Shown: positions 24,547-35,627 of the stretch, piece by piece
How the letters are laid out: each line of letters starts with the position of its first letter
Numbering within the stretch: position 1 is the stretch's first letter
DNA from: Ditylenchus dipsaci
Taxonomy: Eukaryota > Nematoda > Chromadorea > Rhabditida > Anguinidae
Direction: 5' to 3'
Length of the DNA: 64,000 bases
Assembly: GCA_004194705.1 (NCBI GenBank)
Contig: SADC01001284.1
Span: 372,001-436,000, forward strand
Notes under the pieces: model-generated
What the model was told of the DNA's origin: nothing
Databases searched by the model: none
Seen by the model: the letters and a program-made list of their open reading frames with translations, nothing else
Position numbers and translations under genes: made by a program

Positions 24547-24890
24547 GTGACCAAGAAACTGAAACACCTAATTCTTGGAACTACCCATTACAATGCCACA
24601 GGATAGACGACGCACTATGGGATTGTGAATATGGGCTTGCAACTTATTCGGGTGCTCTATATGTGATTTAGGGTGCTTGCTTTCGGGTATTATTCTAATA
24701 ACATTTATTACTTTATTACTAAACAAAAATAAATAAATTGAGCATTTCCTATGTATTCTGGATTTTGGGTTTGGGTAATAAGGCTACAGTAAAGTTGCTG
24801 AAAATTCTTTTCTAAATCTTCTAGTCTGGATTGAAATCATACATTTATCCTATTTTGAAGGCAATTTGTGAATGATGGTTTTGAAGAGAT

Positions 24891-27800
24891 TTATGTGAGG
24901 GCGAATGCTAGTCCAGCATGCAGAAATACTAGCATAACTGAAGTGGCCTGCGAAATAAACACAAATATTTTAAAAAAATTGATAATAAAAATTTCATATT
25001 ATTACCATTGCAAAAGCCCATTTTTCACTCCAGTACATGTAGGTTAGGGTTGAGTCGAAGTTGTAATGTATCTCTATCACAGCACAAACACCGCTAAAAG
25101 ACAGGAAAACACGGCTGAAGGCATTTCCTAAACACCATAATAAGTAGTTTAAAGCATTATTTTGATTGCGTTTTTATATACCTTACATATTTATACAGGG
25201 TGCTCTGAGAAAGGAATTTTTTGGCATATTTTCATTTAACATTTTTGGCTGTTTTTTGCGTTTTTTATCATTCCCGCGCTGCTTTTATTGAGGTATCTTC
25301 TCTTTTTGTTCTCATGTTCAGCCTTCGGTTAAAATTATTATTATCTTTTGGCTCCCTTTTCTGTCCCTACTATCACCCTTTTGCTCTGGCCTTAGGTGTA
25401 TTCTTTTTTATTCTATTTTCAAAAAAATTACTGAGGCTGAAAATTGGAACGAAAAGAGAAGATACCTAAGGACACAGCAAAAAGGTGACAGCAAATCCAA
25501 GAAATAGTAGAACCGAAGTCTGAAAATAAAAAAGGGGAAGATATTTATTTAAAAAAGAATTGGGCACTAGTGCAGAATCGGTTGCAAATTTTGGCTTGTA
25601 CCCCATGTTGATTTTTTTCACATTTTGCCTTGGTGCCCCTGCTGTTTTTAAATGTGATTTTAATGTGATCATGGTGATTAAGGTGATCATGGTGATTAAA
25701 GTTAAATCACCATAATTACATCAAAAATCCACAGGGGGACCAAGGCGAAATTTGCAACCGATTCTGCATTAGCGCCAAGAACTGAGATTTGCATCTAGCA
25801 GCTTTCGTTAATTGAGGCGACAATGCGAAAGGTTCGCTGAAATTGACATTTTTCAAGATCAACCCGAAAACATTAAACTAAGCGGTCAAGCAAGTCGATG
25901 AAAGAGGCAGAAACAGCAGTTGAGGGTGCAAAGATCAATGCTTGTATCGCAGCTGGAGAAAAAATATGTAAACATTATCAGAATATTTTGCTCTTATGTA
26001 GCGTGGTTGAAAAAAGTGCTTTCCATCTCTGTGCTCTAAACATCATTAATATTCTATAGCGACTAACTAAATAATTTCAATAAGTCTCCTGTTTTTTGAA
26101 GCACCTGGTATCTACTGATATTATCCATTCAGTGCGTAAAATAAATATTTTGAAGACACTACATTTTTCACGATGTTTTCAATCTTTTTAAAGATCCAGA
26201 CTATGAAAAACAAAAATTAAAAGCTTATTTCAGTCCAAAATAATAAAATTTCAATATTATTTTTGCTTTTTATCAATTTTCTTACAAACAATCAAGCATA
26301 CTAATAAGGGAACCAAAATTTTGACTTGGTCGACCTGTTAATATTAGCCATATTTATAGCATTAGACTGAGTTTTTGGCGCTACTCGGTTTTAATACCCT
26401 CACCCCTCCCCAAAACAGCTACTACCCCCAATAATTTTCAGGCTTAGAAATTAGGCTTAGCCCTTGGGCTTAGAAAGCCTAAGCCTTGGGCTTAGGCTTT
26501 CGGCCTCAGGCTCAGGTACAGTCCGTACCTAACAAAAGTATGGTTTGCGGTACTCCTAAAAAATTATTGGGGAGGGGGGGGCTAATACCGAATAGCTTTT
26601 TTGGGAGGGGTAGGTGGTGGTTAAAAACGAGCAGCGTCGAGTTTTTGTAGCTACGGTTAGGACGACAACTGAATTCCCGTTTGCAATTCAAAACTAATTT
26701 AGTTACAAACAAAATCCCTGCCATTTTAAAAATTAGTCAAGTTTAGAGAAAAAAGCGTAGACACAACGGGGCATAAAATCCTTTGGGAATCACCGTTCCG
26801 AAGCAAAATTTTAAATTCATCTATTATCTAAATTAAATTAGTATGTGAGTCATTATTAAGAATGGTTTACATAACTTTTGCATTTACTTTTGCAAGTTCA
26901 AAAATTTTAGATGGGTCCATTAGATAATATTAATTTCATTGAATCGTGCTAAAAATGGCTCACCAAGAAGCTATACTCCCGCATACAAGAAGTTTCAACC
27001 CTTCTGAAGTTTGAAATCAGCCAACAGGTGGATAGAAAAGCAATAAAACAGGAAGCACAGATGGGAAAATACTAAACTAATAAATTAGAAGTTTAATATG
27101 TTCAGTTCCTCAATCTAACCTGCGCATATTGCCGATTTTTTCGGCCCAACTAAGACTACAATTGTAGTTGACCTGACAGTACACTCCGGCTAAGAAAAAC
27201 AACAAAATCGACAGTATCTGAAAAAGAAACTTAAAGCATGTCACTTTCTGAACCCTTTTCTGGATTTCAGTTGTTGTAACTTGTAGTGATTTTTAATATT
27301 TGGTAAAGATGCTAACAAAATTGAATTCTAGGTTTCAGCTAAGTTGAACTTGGATATAATAGCACCCCTCGGGTCCGGCCAAACGGGATCTAATACCGAA
27401 GATGTTTTTTTGGTAAAAAAGACATCCTGAATACCGGCCCAAGCTGCTCTTTATCAAAGATGCTCTTATATCCAGATTTGAGTGTAATACATTGCTGCTC
27501 CGCCAGTATCAAATAGGCAAGGCAGTCTCGTCAATTGTCGGCCTAAAGAATATCGTCATTTAGCAGTCGTGCAAGCACTTTTGGAGCAATTTACCGTATT
27601 TACTCTAATCGGTTGACCCCTCCTAATAAACCTAAATTATAGCTGAGCCCAGACAAATTATTTTACATCACTGTTTTTTTAATTTTCTGAACTTTCACGA
27701 GTTCTATCGATTTTCAAAAATTTCGGTTGAATGCAAAAGAAAGTGACTCTAAATTTTTCAGATTTTTGGAAAGTTGAAAAACAGACCGATCAGTTGGCCT

Positions 27801-28150
27801 TTTAGAAAAAAAAATCGAGAACCACACAAAAATCACTCGACAAACCATAATGTTAAAAGTCACAAATTTTGAAAGTTGCGAAATCTTTAAAAAAGTTTCA
27901 AAACAAACCACAGAAAAGGCATACATTCCTAGCAAAACCAATCGTCTAGGGTTAGCCATGGCCTGATAATACCTACTACTGACTGGAAATAGTGAATAAA
28001 TGGTTAATTATTATGGAGTAGAGTGGCAATAATCGGGCTTGTAAATAGCATAAAAAGCTAATCCAGATATCCCACCCACAAATGAGGGTCTTCTTCTGGT
28101 GTTGACGATTTCAGATTGGCAGGTGGAGGCGACCATTCAGGATTATAGTG
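24891..28150 (-). CDS. Unknown multi-pass membrane protein, partial exon model
   Basis: Minus-strand exons with good splice sites. The last is 24891-24947 and reads ATSVMLVFLHAGLAFALT then stop. The one before it, 25016-25137, reads NAFSRVFLSFSGVCAVIEIH and later MYWSEKWAFAM. Together they give two hydrophobic helices joined in phase across a 68-bp intron. Candidate upstream exons are 27121-27217 (ILSILLFFLAGVYCQVNYNC, then SLSWAEKIGNMR) and about 28094-28153 (WHYNPEWSPPPANLKSS). Phases between the distant exons do not all agree, so at least one exon is missing. The spacing of hydrophobic runs suggests four or more TM helices. I do not recognise the family. It is tail-to-tail with the DEG/ENaC gene, about 340 bp apart. 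Confidence 0.5.
25195..25470. repeat. Inverted repeat, AGGTATCTTCTCTTTT arms
   Basis: The left arm at 25290 (AGGTATCTTCTCTTTTTGTT, then a CAGCCT block) is matched in inverse at 25440-25468. A TACAGGGTG end like those of the Tc1-type elements lies just outside, at 25195. It lies within an intron of the minus-strand gene. Confidence 0.6.
25564..25777. mobile_element. Palindromic MITE, AGTGCAGAATCGGTTGC termini
   Basis: Arms of about 95 bp carrying GAATCGGTTGCAAATTT and its complement. The centre holds short GTGATCATGGTGATTA repeats. It contains the phrase GCCTTGGTCCCCCTG-like seen at 53090 and 56950, so it may be a distant relative of those. Confidence 0.8.
26370..26648. mobile_element. Inverted-repeat element with CCTCCCCAAAA blocks
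   Basis: The left arm GTTTTTGGCGCTACTCGGTT faces its diverged complement at the right end (AACGAGCAGCGTCGAGTTTT). A second pair of short palindromic GGCTTAGGC words sits at the centre. Arms are about 85 bp. Confidence 0.7.
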
Positions 28151-28438
28151 CCATCCCACCAGCTAAATAGGTAGATAATACTTTTTAGAATATGGGTAGA
28201 TAAAGCTAAAAAACTGAAAAAGCAACATTTTTTAAAACAGGAAAAATTTCTTTGTGATTTTTAGGAAATTTTAACCCAACAATTTTTAAATTTTGTGTAA
28301 GTATTCAGCTTTAGATTTCAAACCTAATGAATTCCCTGCCTAAAAGTGATAAGTTTACCTATTTTAGAATTAGCTAAAAGCAAAAAAAAGGAAAAGCCAG
28401 GGAGCGCCATGTAATCAATAGTCGAAAGTCTATATTAT

Positions 28439-29092
28439 TAGGTTGGTGCATAAGTTTTAAACCATACAAAAGACTTTTTTTGCAAAACGAAAATTTCTCT
28501 TATAACAAAATCCAAACAATAGGTTTTGTAGCCCTGAATCTACTCTTTCAAATGGCATATTTAACTTAGCTTGATTATTCTGGATAACTCACCATTGGGT
28601 CCAAACACTAGTCTGGTCATTTTGAGAAGGTTACCCGCGTTTTCATCACTTTAACTGGTCAAATGTTTTATTGAATTTTGAGCGTCACGAAAAAATTTAT
28701 CACCATGTTGTAGCGCAGCTCAAGAGCTACAAAACCCATATTACAGAATAATTTATGAAAATCTGAGTATTGAGATATGGCCTTTTGGAAAAAATCATTT
28801 TCTTGAAAAAATGACGAAAACGCAAGTTTTTGCCAATTTTTCTGATTTTGGTCATTTTTCAAGAAAATTGTGTAGGGTATACCTTGCCAGGTCGATGACA
28901 TTTTGCAGAGACTTTCACCCTCGAAAAACGGGTTTTAGAAGATCTAATACGGATTCCGTGCAATTGTTGCTTCTTATTGTTTCATCGTATTTTTATCTGT
29001 CATATAAAATTTTATCTGACAGATAAATTTATCTGTTTTTGCACATTATGGTTCTAATAGAGAGTGGCGTTCTATTAGAGAGAATACGGTAG
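28439..29092. repeat. Dispersed repeat with a mariner-like end
   Basis: Begins TTAGGTTGGTGCATAAGTTT, the classic shape of a mariner terminal repeat. The 28480-28830 segment is repeated in the same orientation at 58795-59135 (shared GTTGTAGCGCAGCTCAAGAG). It ends at CTATTAGAGAGAATACGGTA. No second mariner end or transposase is visible, so this is a compound of repeat pieces. Confidence 0.65.
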
Positions 29093-29579
29093 TGAAAAAA
29101 ATTGAAATGAGGTGTCAGAGTATATAAGTACAATAAAAATTAATTTTTGGGCGCAAATAAAAAACTAAAAAGCGACGCTAGTCTCATATACATCCCCTGC
29201 CCCAATAATCGTTTAACACGGGAAAGTCGGATCGTAACTTTTGTTTATTCTGGTACAGTTTTTCACGTAGATCATTATGGTATTTGGGAGTATGGGTGTT
29301 TGCTAGTCATGAAGTGACTCCATAACCGCTTTTTTAATTGACGACCATTTCAGGAAAGTCGAGGGATCTCCGAGGGGCAGACATTACTTATCTACAGACC
29401 ACATCTGTGACTGTAATATGTAAAAAAAACGTGATCTGCCCTTTCGAATGATTGCATGTGAGCTGCCAAATGACTGCAAAAACTCGGACAACCAGCATCC
29501 AACGCACAAATTCACCATTTTCTGACCAGGTAATTTCACACTCAAAGCTGCTTGAAAGAATGTCACAGCTAGCTGTGTA

Positions 29580-30007
29580 TAGTCAAACCTCTCTACTATG
29601 GCACCCCAAAAGTTCGTTCCCGCCTTGGGTCCGACACTTTTTTTACCTCGATTTTTGAAGGCTTTTGCCATTTCTGTTTTGACACTCTGGTCCCAAATAT
29701 CGTAAGGATTCCGATTTTGCCGATCGTTTTTCAGAATTATAAAGAAAATTCTTCTAAAAAAGCAAAAACTCAGTTTAAAAGCAGAAATTTTTGAATTTTC
29801 CTGTTTTTAAACTGAGTTTTTGCTTTTTTAGAAGAATTTTTTTTTATAATTCTGAAAAACGATCGGCAAAATCGGAATCCTTACGATATTTGGGACCAGA
29901 CTGTCAAAACAGAATGGATAAAAGACTTTGAGAATTCGGTTAAAAAAAGTGTCGGACCCAAGGCGGGAACGAACTTTTGGGGGTGCCATAGTAGAGAGGT
30001 TTGACTG
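29580..30007. mobile_element. TA-flanked palindromic MITE inside the transposon's left TIR
   Basis: Ends read (C)AGTCAAACCTCTCTACTATG and are inverted; the centre is near 29793. TA flanks both sides. The opposite TIR of the host, near 32660, still has the uninterrupted site, so the boundaries are exact. Half-copies of the same family occur at 34735 and a 70-bp cousin at 47250. Confidence 0.95.
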
Positions 30008-30499
30008 TATAACTGCTAGATGCTTAGTCAATACTTGCAGAGAAATTCAAAAGCTACCAGATGAGCAAAAAATCAGCACAAAAAGTCAACAAAATACACT
30101 CAAAATTTACAGGAGAAGAGGTAAAACCAGCTGTTTTCCTAGTACTGAAATTTGAAGGACTCTTTGTTCAGTTTATTTCAGTCGACTTTTTAATGAAAAT
30201 TTTTGCTGACAATATACCAAAATGCTCAGCGTGAAAAAGGCGACAGAACTAGTGCAAGGACTCACAAGACAAGAAGCAAATATCACAATATTTAAGCCAT
30301 GCATCGTCAAAACTAGATGCAATGATTAGAGATGGGGTGGAATGGCATGGAATTGACAAATTTGTTTTTTTTCTTTCTTTTATTACGTAATTTTTTCTCT
30401 TGTTCTGTCAGCACAAATGAGAGCCCTAGAGGTTGTATACTTGTGGGATAAAATCGGGAATTTCCATTACGAACACGTAGAAACCAATTTCGCCATCTA

Positions 30500-30751
30500 C
30501 AGGGTGGCTCGAAAAAATTCGGCCACCTAAAAGAAATTGAAGTAGGTAACCTCTTACCCGGTCTGTTTCTGATTTTCGGGTGGCAAGCCCTCGGAAAACT
30601 CCACAATAATGCCAGCTGTAATGAAGAGAAACACCACAAAGCTCCTAGGTAGCTTAACCACTGCCATCGATTTTCCTGGGGAAATCGATGTGGCAAAGAG
30701 CTACCTACTCATTTTTTTTCAAGTGGCCGCGTTTTTTTTTGCGCCACCCTG
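30500..30751. mobile_element. TA-flanked MITE, CAGGGTGGC termini
   Basis: Inverted ends CAGGGTGGCTCGAAAAAA and TTTTTTGCGCCACCCTG, each next to TA. Arms also share GTAGGTAGCT-like blocks and a central ATCGATTTTCCTGGGGAAATC palindrome. This is the Tc1/mariner non-autonomous pattern, nested inside the long-TIR transposon. Confidence 0.85.
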
Positions 30752-31884
30752 TAGGTACCTAAATATTTTGACGAAGAGTTCAAACTTTCAGTTTAAGAAA
30801 ATTTATCTCCAAGTTTATGACAAAACAACGACCAATTCAACAAAAAAAATTCCAAAAATCAAATTCTTTCAACCGCATGGGCAATTCTTTTTTTTTCGTC
30901 CTCTTTCCTGCCTTCCCTCGAGCGACTGCGGCAGCGAATCGATAAGTTTTTCTGACCCCATGACCATCAAGGAATGCTTAAAAACCCCATCTTTGATTCC
31001 CTCTGGACAAGTGCATGATAAATAGCCGCCGAAGCAATTCGAATTCTTCAACGTTTAGAATGTTGTTGGTTGTCTTAAGGCCATTATTCATAGAAAGTGA
31101 AGACATGCCGACACCGATTGAAGAGGCAAACCGATAGAACCAACCATGGTAATCCTCTGTGAGCAGCCACGACTGATGGAACTTATGCAGAGCCCTCATA
31201 ATGCGCCCATGTTCGTTCCACTTCTGTTTTCAATGTGCTATAAGCGTTTGACCTGCTAAAATATAAAAAAGGGTAGATAATGGGCACAAAAAGACGACAA
31301 ACCTGCATGAAATTCTTCGTGAGTTGAGATTCTTGAGTTCTCCGTCCTCTCGTGTGGTGATTACTAGGTCTTTGTAAACGACGACAAATGTCTGGTCAAG
31401 ATCTTCTAAAGCTTTCATAAAGCAAAAAGAGCAACATTAAAGAAAAGTAAAATCTTACCTGGTATCTGTTTGTGCAGTTCGTAGTACTGCCGCAAATCTT
31501 CAATGGAAAGAGTATTTGAGAATCCACGCTTCTTTGCTCTGTACGCTTTCTGACGTTGAATTTGTTGTGCCGTCGGCTGATTTAAACTGGACAATTCCAA
31601 CTCCTTCCAAGCAACATCAAAAAGTCACACAATTGCTATGATATAGTCAAGGATACATACCTTAAGTCTTCGCTGAGTTCGCTGAGTACCTCGCTTCTTC
31701 TATCGCTCGATTTGCGATTGCATTTCAGTTTACACCTTAAGTTAAAAACAAGCTTGATTGAGCAAAAACAGCAATTAAGAAAAAAAGGCGGCCTAATTCT
31801 ATTTTTTATTATGAATTTAAAAAAGGCGGCCAAAAAAATTAGAAAGGTGGCCAATTCTCATTTTTGGTGGTACATTTCTCATAC

Positions 31885-32225
31885 AGCCTTAGATCAAAAG
31901 TGTTACTGTGTGTTTCCCTCTTTTTGAGAGGACTGAATAAGTGGCCTGGCAGCGAGGTCATAAATAGACGATTCTGGCTTAATTTTACTGAGCTTGGAAT
32001 CAATTTTTTGAACACGATATTGGTGCAAGTTGTATATCAAAAGATAATCAAGACTTTGGCGAGTCTTTACATCCTCACGGTATCTGAATCTTGAAAAAAT
32101 GTGTCGATTTCAGGCCCATTGAAATTGAGCCAGAATCGTCCATTTATGACCTCGCTACTAGGCCACTTCTTCAATCCTGTCAAAAAGAGGGAAAACACAG
32201 TAACACAAATAGGGGTATCTGAGGT
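31885..32225. mobile_element. Inverted-repeat MITE nested in the long-TIR transposon
   Basis: The left arm contains GTGTTACTGTG, then GAGGTCATAAATAGACGATT; the right arm has AATCGTCCATTTATGACCTC and CACAGTAACAC in inverse order. The arms are about 110 bp with a loop of about 110 bp. It is the third nested insertion in this transposon. Confidence 0.8.
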
Positions 32226-33025
32226 TTTTTGTGCTCTATCACGTGATATCTTTTTTTTCAGTAAACACCCCATGCAATTATGAGAAAATACGAAAATTAA
32301 GCCATAACCACCTGAATTTTCGTCCAAAAGCCCCGGTTTTAGGTACGGTTTTGAGGTCAAATTATTTTGGCTTAAATATTGTGATATTTTCGCTTTCTCT
32401 TGTGAGTCCTTGCTTTAGTTCTGTTGCGTTTTTCCTGATGATCATTTCGGTATATTGGAAACCAAAAAATGTTGAAGAAAGTAGGCCATAAATAAGCCAA
32501 ACCAGATACCCTTTAAATTTCCGTATCAAGAAAACAGCTGGTTTTACCTCTTCTCCTGTAATTTATGAGTGATTTTTATTGAATTTTTGTGTTGATTTTT
32601 CGCCTATCTTGTAGTTGTTGAATTTCTCTACGAGTATTGACCAATTATTGAGCAGTTATACACAGCTACGACATTCTTTCGAGCAGCTATAAGTGTAAAT
32701 TTACCTTGTGAGAAAATGGTGAACCTGTGCGTCGGATGCTGATTCTCGGAGTGCTTTTGTACAGATAAAGCTCACACGACCTTACTCGGAAGAGCAGATT
32801 CTGGTGGTTCTTTTGAGATACTTCATGCAAACATGCAGCTTGGAGACAAGCAATTTCTGCCCCTCGGGAGATTCCTCGACTTTCCTGAAATGATCGTCAA
32901 TTAAAAAGCGGTTATGGAGTCACTTCATGACTAGCAAACACCCATACTCCCAAATACCATAATGATCTACGTGAAAAACTGTACCAGAATAAACAAAAGT
33001 TACAATCTGACTTTCCCGTGTTAAG

Positions 33026-35600
33026 GGTACTTAAAACCACCATTTTTGATTTTTTTTGAAAAGCTGATATCAGTAATGGCTTTGTCAGTAATGGCCAGAC
33101 CCTAAGCTCAAGCCTAAGACTAAGTTATTGGGGGAAGTTTTACAACTTGTTCCATGCATTGTACTTTACTGCAAAATAAATTCATAATAATACTACATAA
33201 CGCCCAAACACAAAAGTTCCCACAAACAAATCAAAAGTAATTGCATTCGTAAGGCATGTAAAAAGGGATTCCTTTAATCAAATAAAAAACTTTTATATCA
33301 AAAGGCTAAAATGGAAAAAAAAAAGTAGATGGAGTTATAGTATAGGCTATTTATTTGGCTCGTAATACGCTCCACTGAGCACAACAATAATACCTCATCA
33401 AGTATGCGCACAGGTGTGTGTAAGTGACTACTTAAAGTGAGGAAGATAGCGTCAGCAAGTGTGTAATAATGGCTTGCAAAAAACTATGGAGTTAGCCCAA
33501 GTCTCTGTGCCGCTGGTGGTCCGGCAAAGTTGCCTTGGAAACGCCTATGTATATTGCTTTTTGGCTATTGTTTTGGCTAGGCTATTGTGGTGTGTTTATG
33601 CAGCCGAGAGTTTGTTGAGAAAATAACATAAACAAGTCTAATGAGGATTCTTTAGCAATGAAAAAAAACATTTTTCAAGTCGGAAATTTGTTCACAGGAC
33701 GTGACTGGGGGTACACAGTGGATAAAAGCATCAAAGTAGCTGAAATGGCTATTTTACATAAAAAAGTATTTTATTTTGTAACGTTAAAATGGTATTAAAA
33801 CTGAAATATTATAATAACCTTTATACATTGCTCCTAAACCAGTGAAAAAAAATTAAGAATGACACTGAGTTCTCACTAAAATTAAAAGGTACTAATTTAG
33901 TCAACATAATCATTTATGACAAAGCCGTGTTTGTAAGCAACATCATGGAATGGTTCAAATTAAGCAACCGAGTCATAGAAAAAATGAAAAACCTGGTCTA
34001 CTTTGAGTCAAACACGGGCACCACTGAAAAGTTTCAATTTCAAATTCTTCAATGAGGGAATGCTTTACGGTTTTTTCAAGAAAGCTGACTGCCTTCTTGT
34101 CTGATCTCAGTCTGTGTGACTAAAGTTTGAGCTTGGATGGTCAAGAAACAATATGAATTTGGACATCCATCCGTCCATCAATCTGCAAGCTCTGAACGAG
34201 ATATATGCCCCTGAAATTTTTTCTCTCAGCTTGCTTTTTTAACCTCTATCAGAAAATACTAGACTTGGGCTCCGGATCGAAATCCGTACACATTTTTCGG
34301 AATCTGGTAAAATTTTTGACAGAATTAGATCCGGTCCAGACTCCGAAATCCGAAATTCGTCCGGCCAAAATTAAAAAATCCGTAAATTCCAAAAAAATTA
34401 AAATTTATGCATTTTCAGGGTTGTCGAAGTGGAATTTTTGTCACTTTTGGATATTTTTGGAGGCTTAATTTTTTATAACTCGACAATTTTTTCGCAATGG
34501 TATATCAAGCGCCAAAATTAATTCAAAAATTTTTCACGTACTTGACTTTGATTTCGACGTGAGAATGCGACATGAGAAGTCGATTTCGACCATTATGTAG
34601 GAAAAATGGTTCTACTGCAGTTGCCGGTGCCAAAAAGAGCTTTGTGCCCCTGTTGTTTTTACTTAAAAGGTGAGCAAGATGTGTTGACGATAGTAATTCT
34701 AATCACCATAATCACAATATTACGGTCAACCCTCGTTAAACTGGCACCGCCCCCCCCTCAAGCTCGTTCACGCCTATGGTCCTACACTTTTTGTACCTCA
34801 ATTTTTTGAAGCCTTTCGCCAGTTGTATTCGGCGAGTCTCGTCAGACTAGTCTAATCCGTCCGGTACTCGAACAACCAAGCCTACAAAATACCGTATTTT
34901 CTCTAATAGTCGCAATTAGACGCATACAATTTTTTCAAACTTCAAGTGTTATGAAACTTTTTTAGGTCAGTAAAGAATGTCTGTTAGAATTTCAACAACT
35001 ATATTCAACTCACGCCTTACAGAGCCTGAGACATCGGAATATAAGAGCCAAATTTTCGGATTCATTATCCACCTTTTGATAAATCGTGGTTTTCAACTTA
35101 TTTCAAAGACTATTAGCTTGAAGAATATTCAAAGACTAACAGAATTCCTAGCTGCCTTACCAAAATGAAATGAATATGAAGTTAATTGATTTGCTTTCAT
35201 AATATTCACAAAAATTTAGTGTTTTTTTAAAATCAAAGTAAAAAAAAATACATGTGAAAATATACTTGTGCTTGTGTATGCAAATATCCCAGAAGATGCT
35301 GCTTGAAACTTTCAATTTTCTCCTCCACAGAAGGAAATGCATGTGAGAAGATGAGATTTTGACGGATCACTGGACAAACCCATTCACTAAGAAGGAAGAA
35401 AAGAAATCATCCTTTTATTTGTTGAATAATTCTGCCGATTATTTATAGCAAAAGAAATAGATTTGCAGGTTTTACAATTATTTGAAATGGCACTAAATAT
35501 TTGTCTCTATTGATATTACTAATTTTCATCAATTTAATGTTGGTTAACTGTGAAAAAATTTTGCTTCAAGTTTACGGTATTTTGTTATTATATTTTCTGA
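33026..35600. other. Gene-poor stretch with repeat fragments
   Basis: AT-rich DNA. A half-MITE at 34728-34830 is related to 29580-30007 (GTTCACGCC..GGTCC, then ACTTTTTGTACCTC). A TACCGTATTTTCTCTAATAG end lies near 34890, and a purine/pyrimidine mix with CCGAAATCCGAAATTCG words at 34265-34350. An open 60-codon stretch at 34977-35168 has no splice or homology support, so I do not call it a gene. Confidence 0.5.
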
Positions 35601-35627
35601 TGTAAGTTTAACTGTAAGAATTTAAGG

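Larger units (their letters stand above)
29213..33025 (-). mobile_element. Long-TIR DNA transposon, probably Mutator-like
   Basis: Terminal inverted repeats of about 540 bp (29213-30180 interrupted by a MITE, and 32480-33025) begin TTAACACGGGAAAGTC and share TGACTCCATAACCGCTTTTT. Minus-strand coding pieces lie between them: about 31870-31660 (CKLKCNRKSSDRRSEVL), 31600-31460 (LNQPTAQQIQRQKAYRAKKR, then LRQYYELHKQIP) and 31405-31310 (EDLDQTFVVVYKDLVITTRE). The last two join across a GT-AG intron. The order basic segment, Leu-rich dLrqyyelhkqip, then FVVV resembles the region before the DDE core of Mutator-like transposases. The DDE core itself is not recognisable, so the copy is probably dead. 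I could not find a matching 9-bp target duplication. Confidence 0.65.

Noticed and set aside
28439..28460. Mammalian contamination suggested by the mariner end
   Set aside because: The sequence diverges right after the end and flows into repeats found elsewhere in the window.
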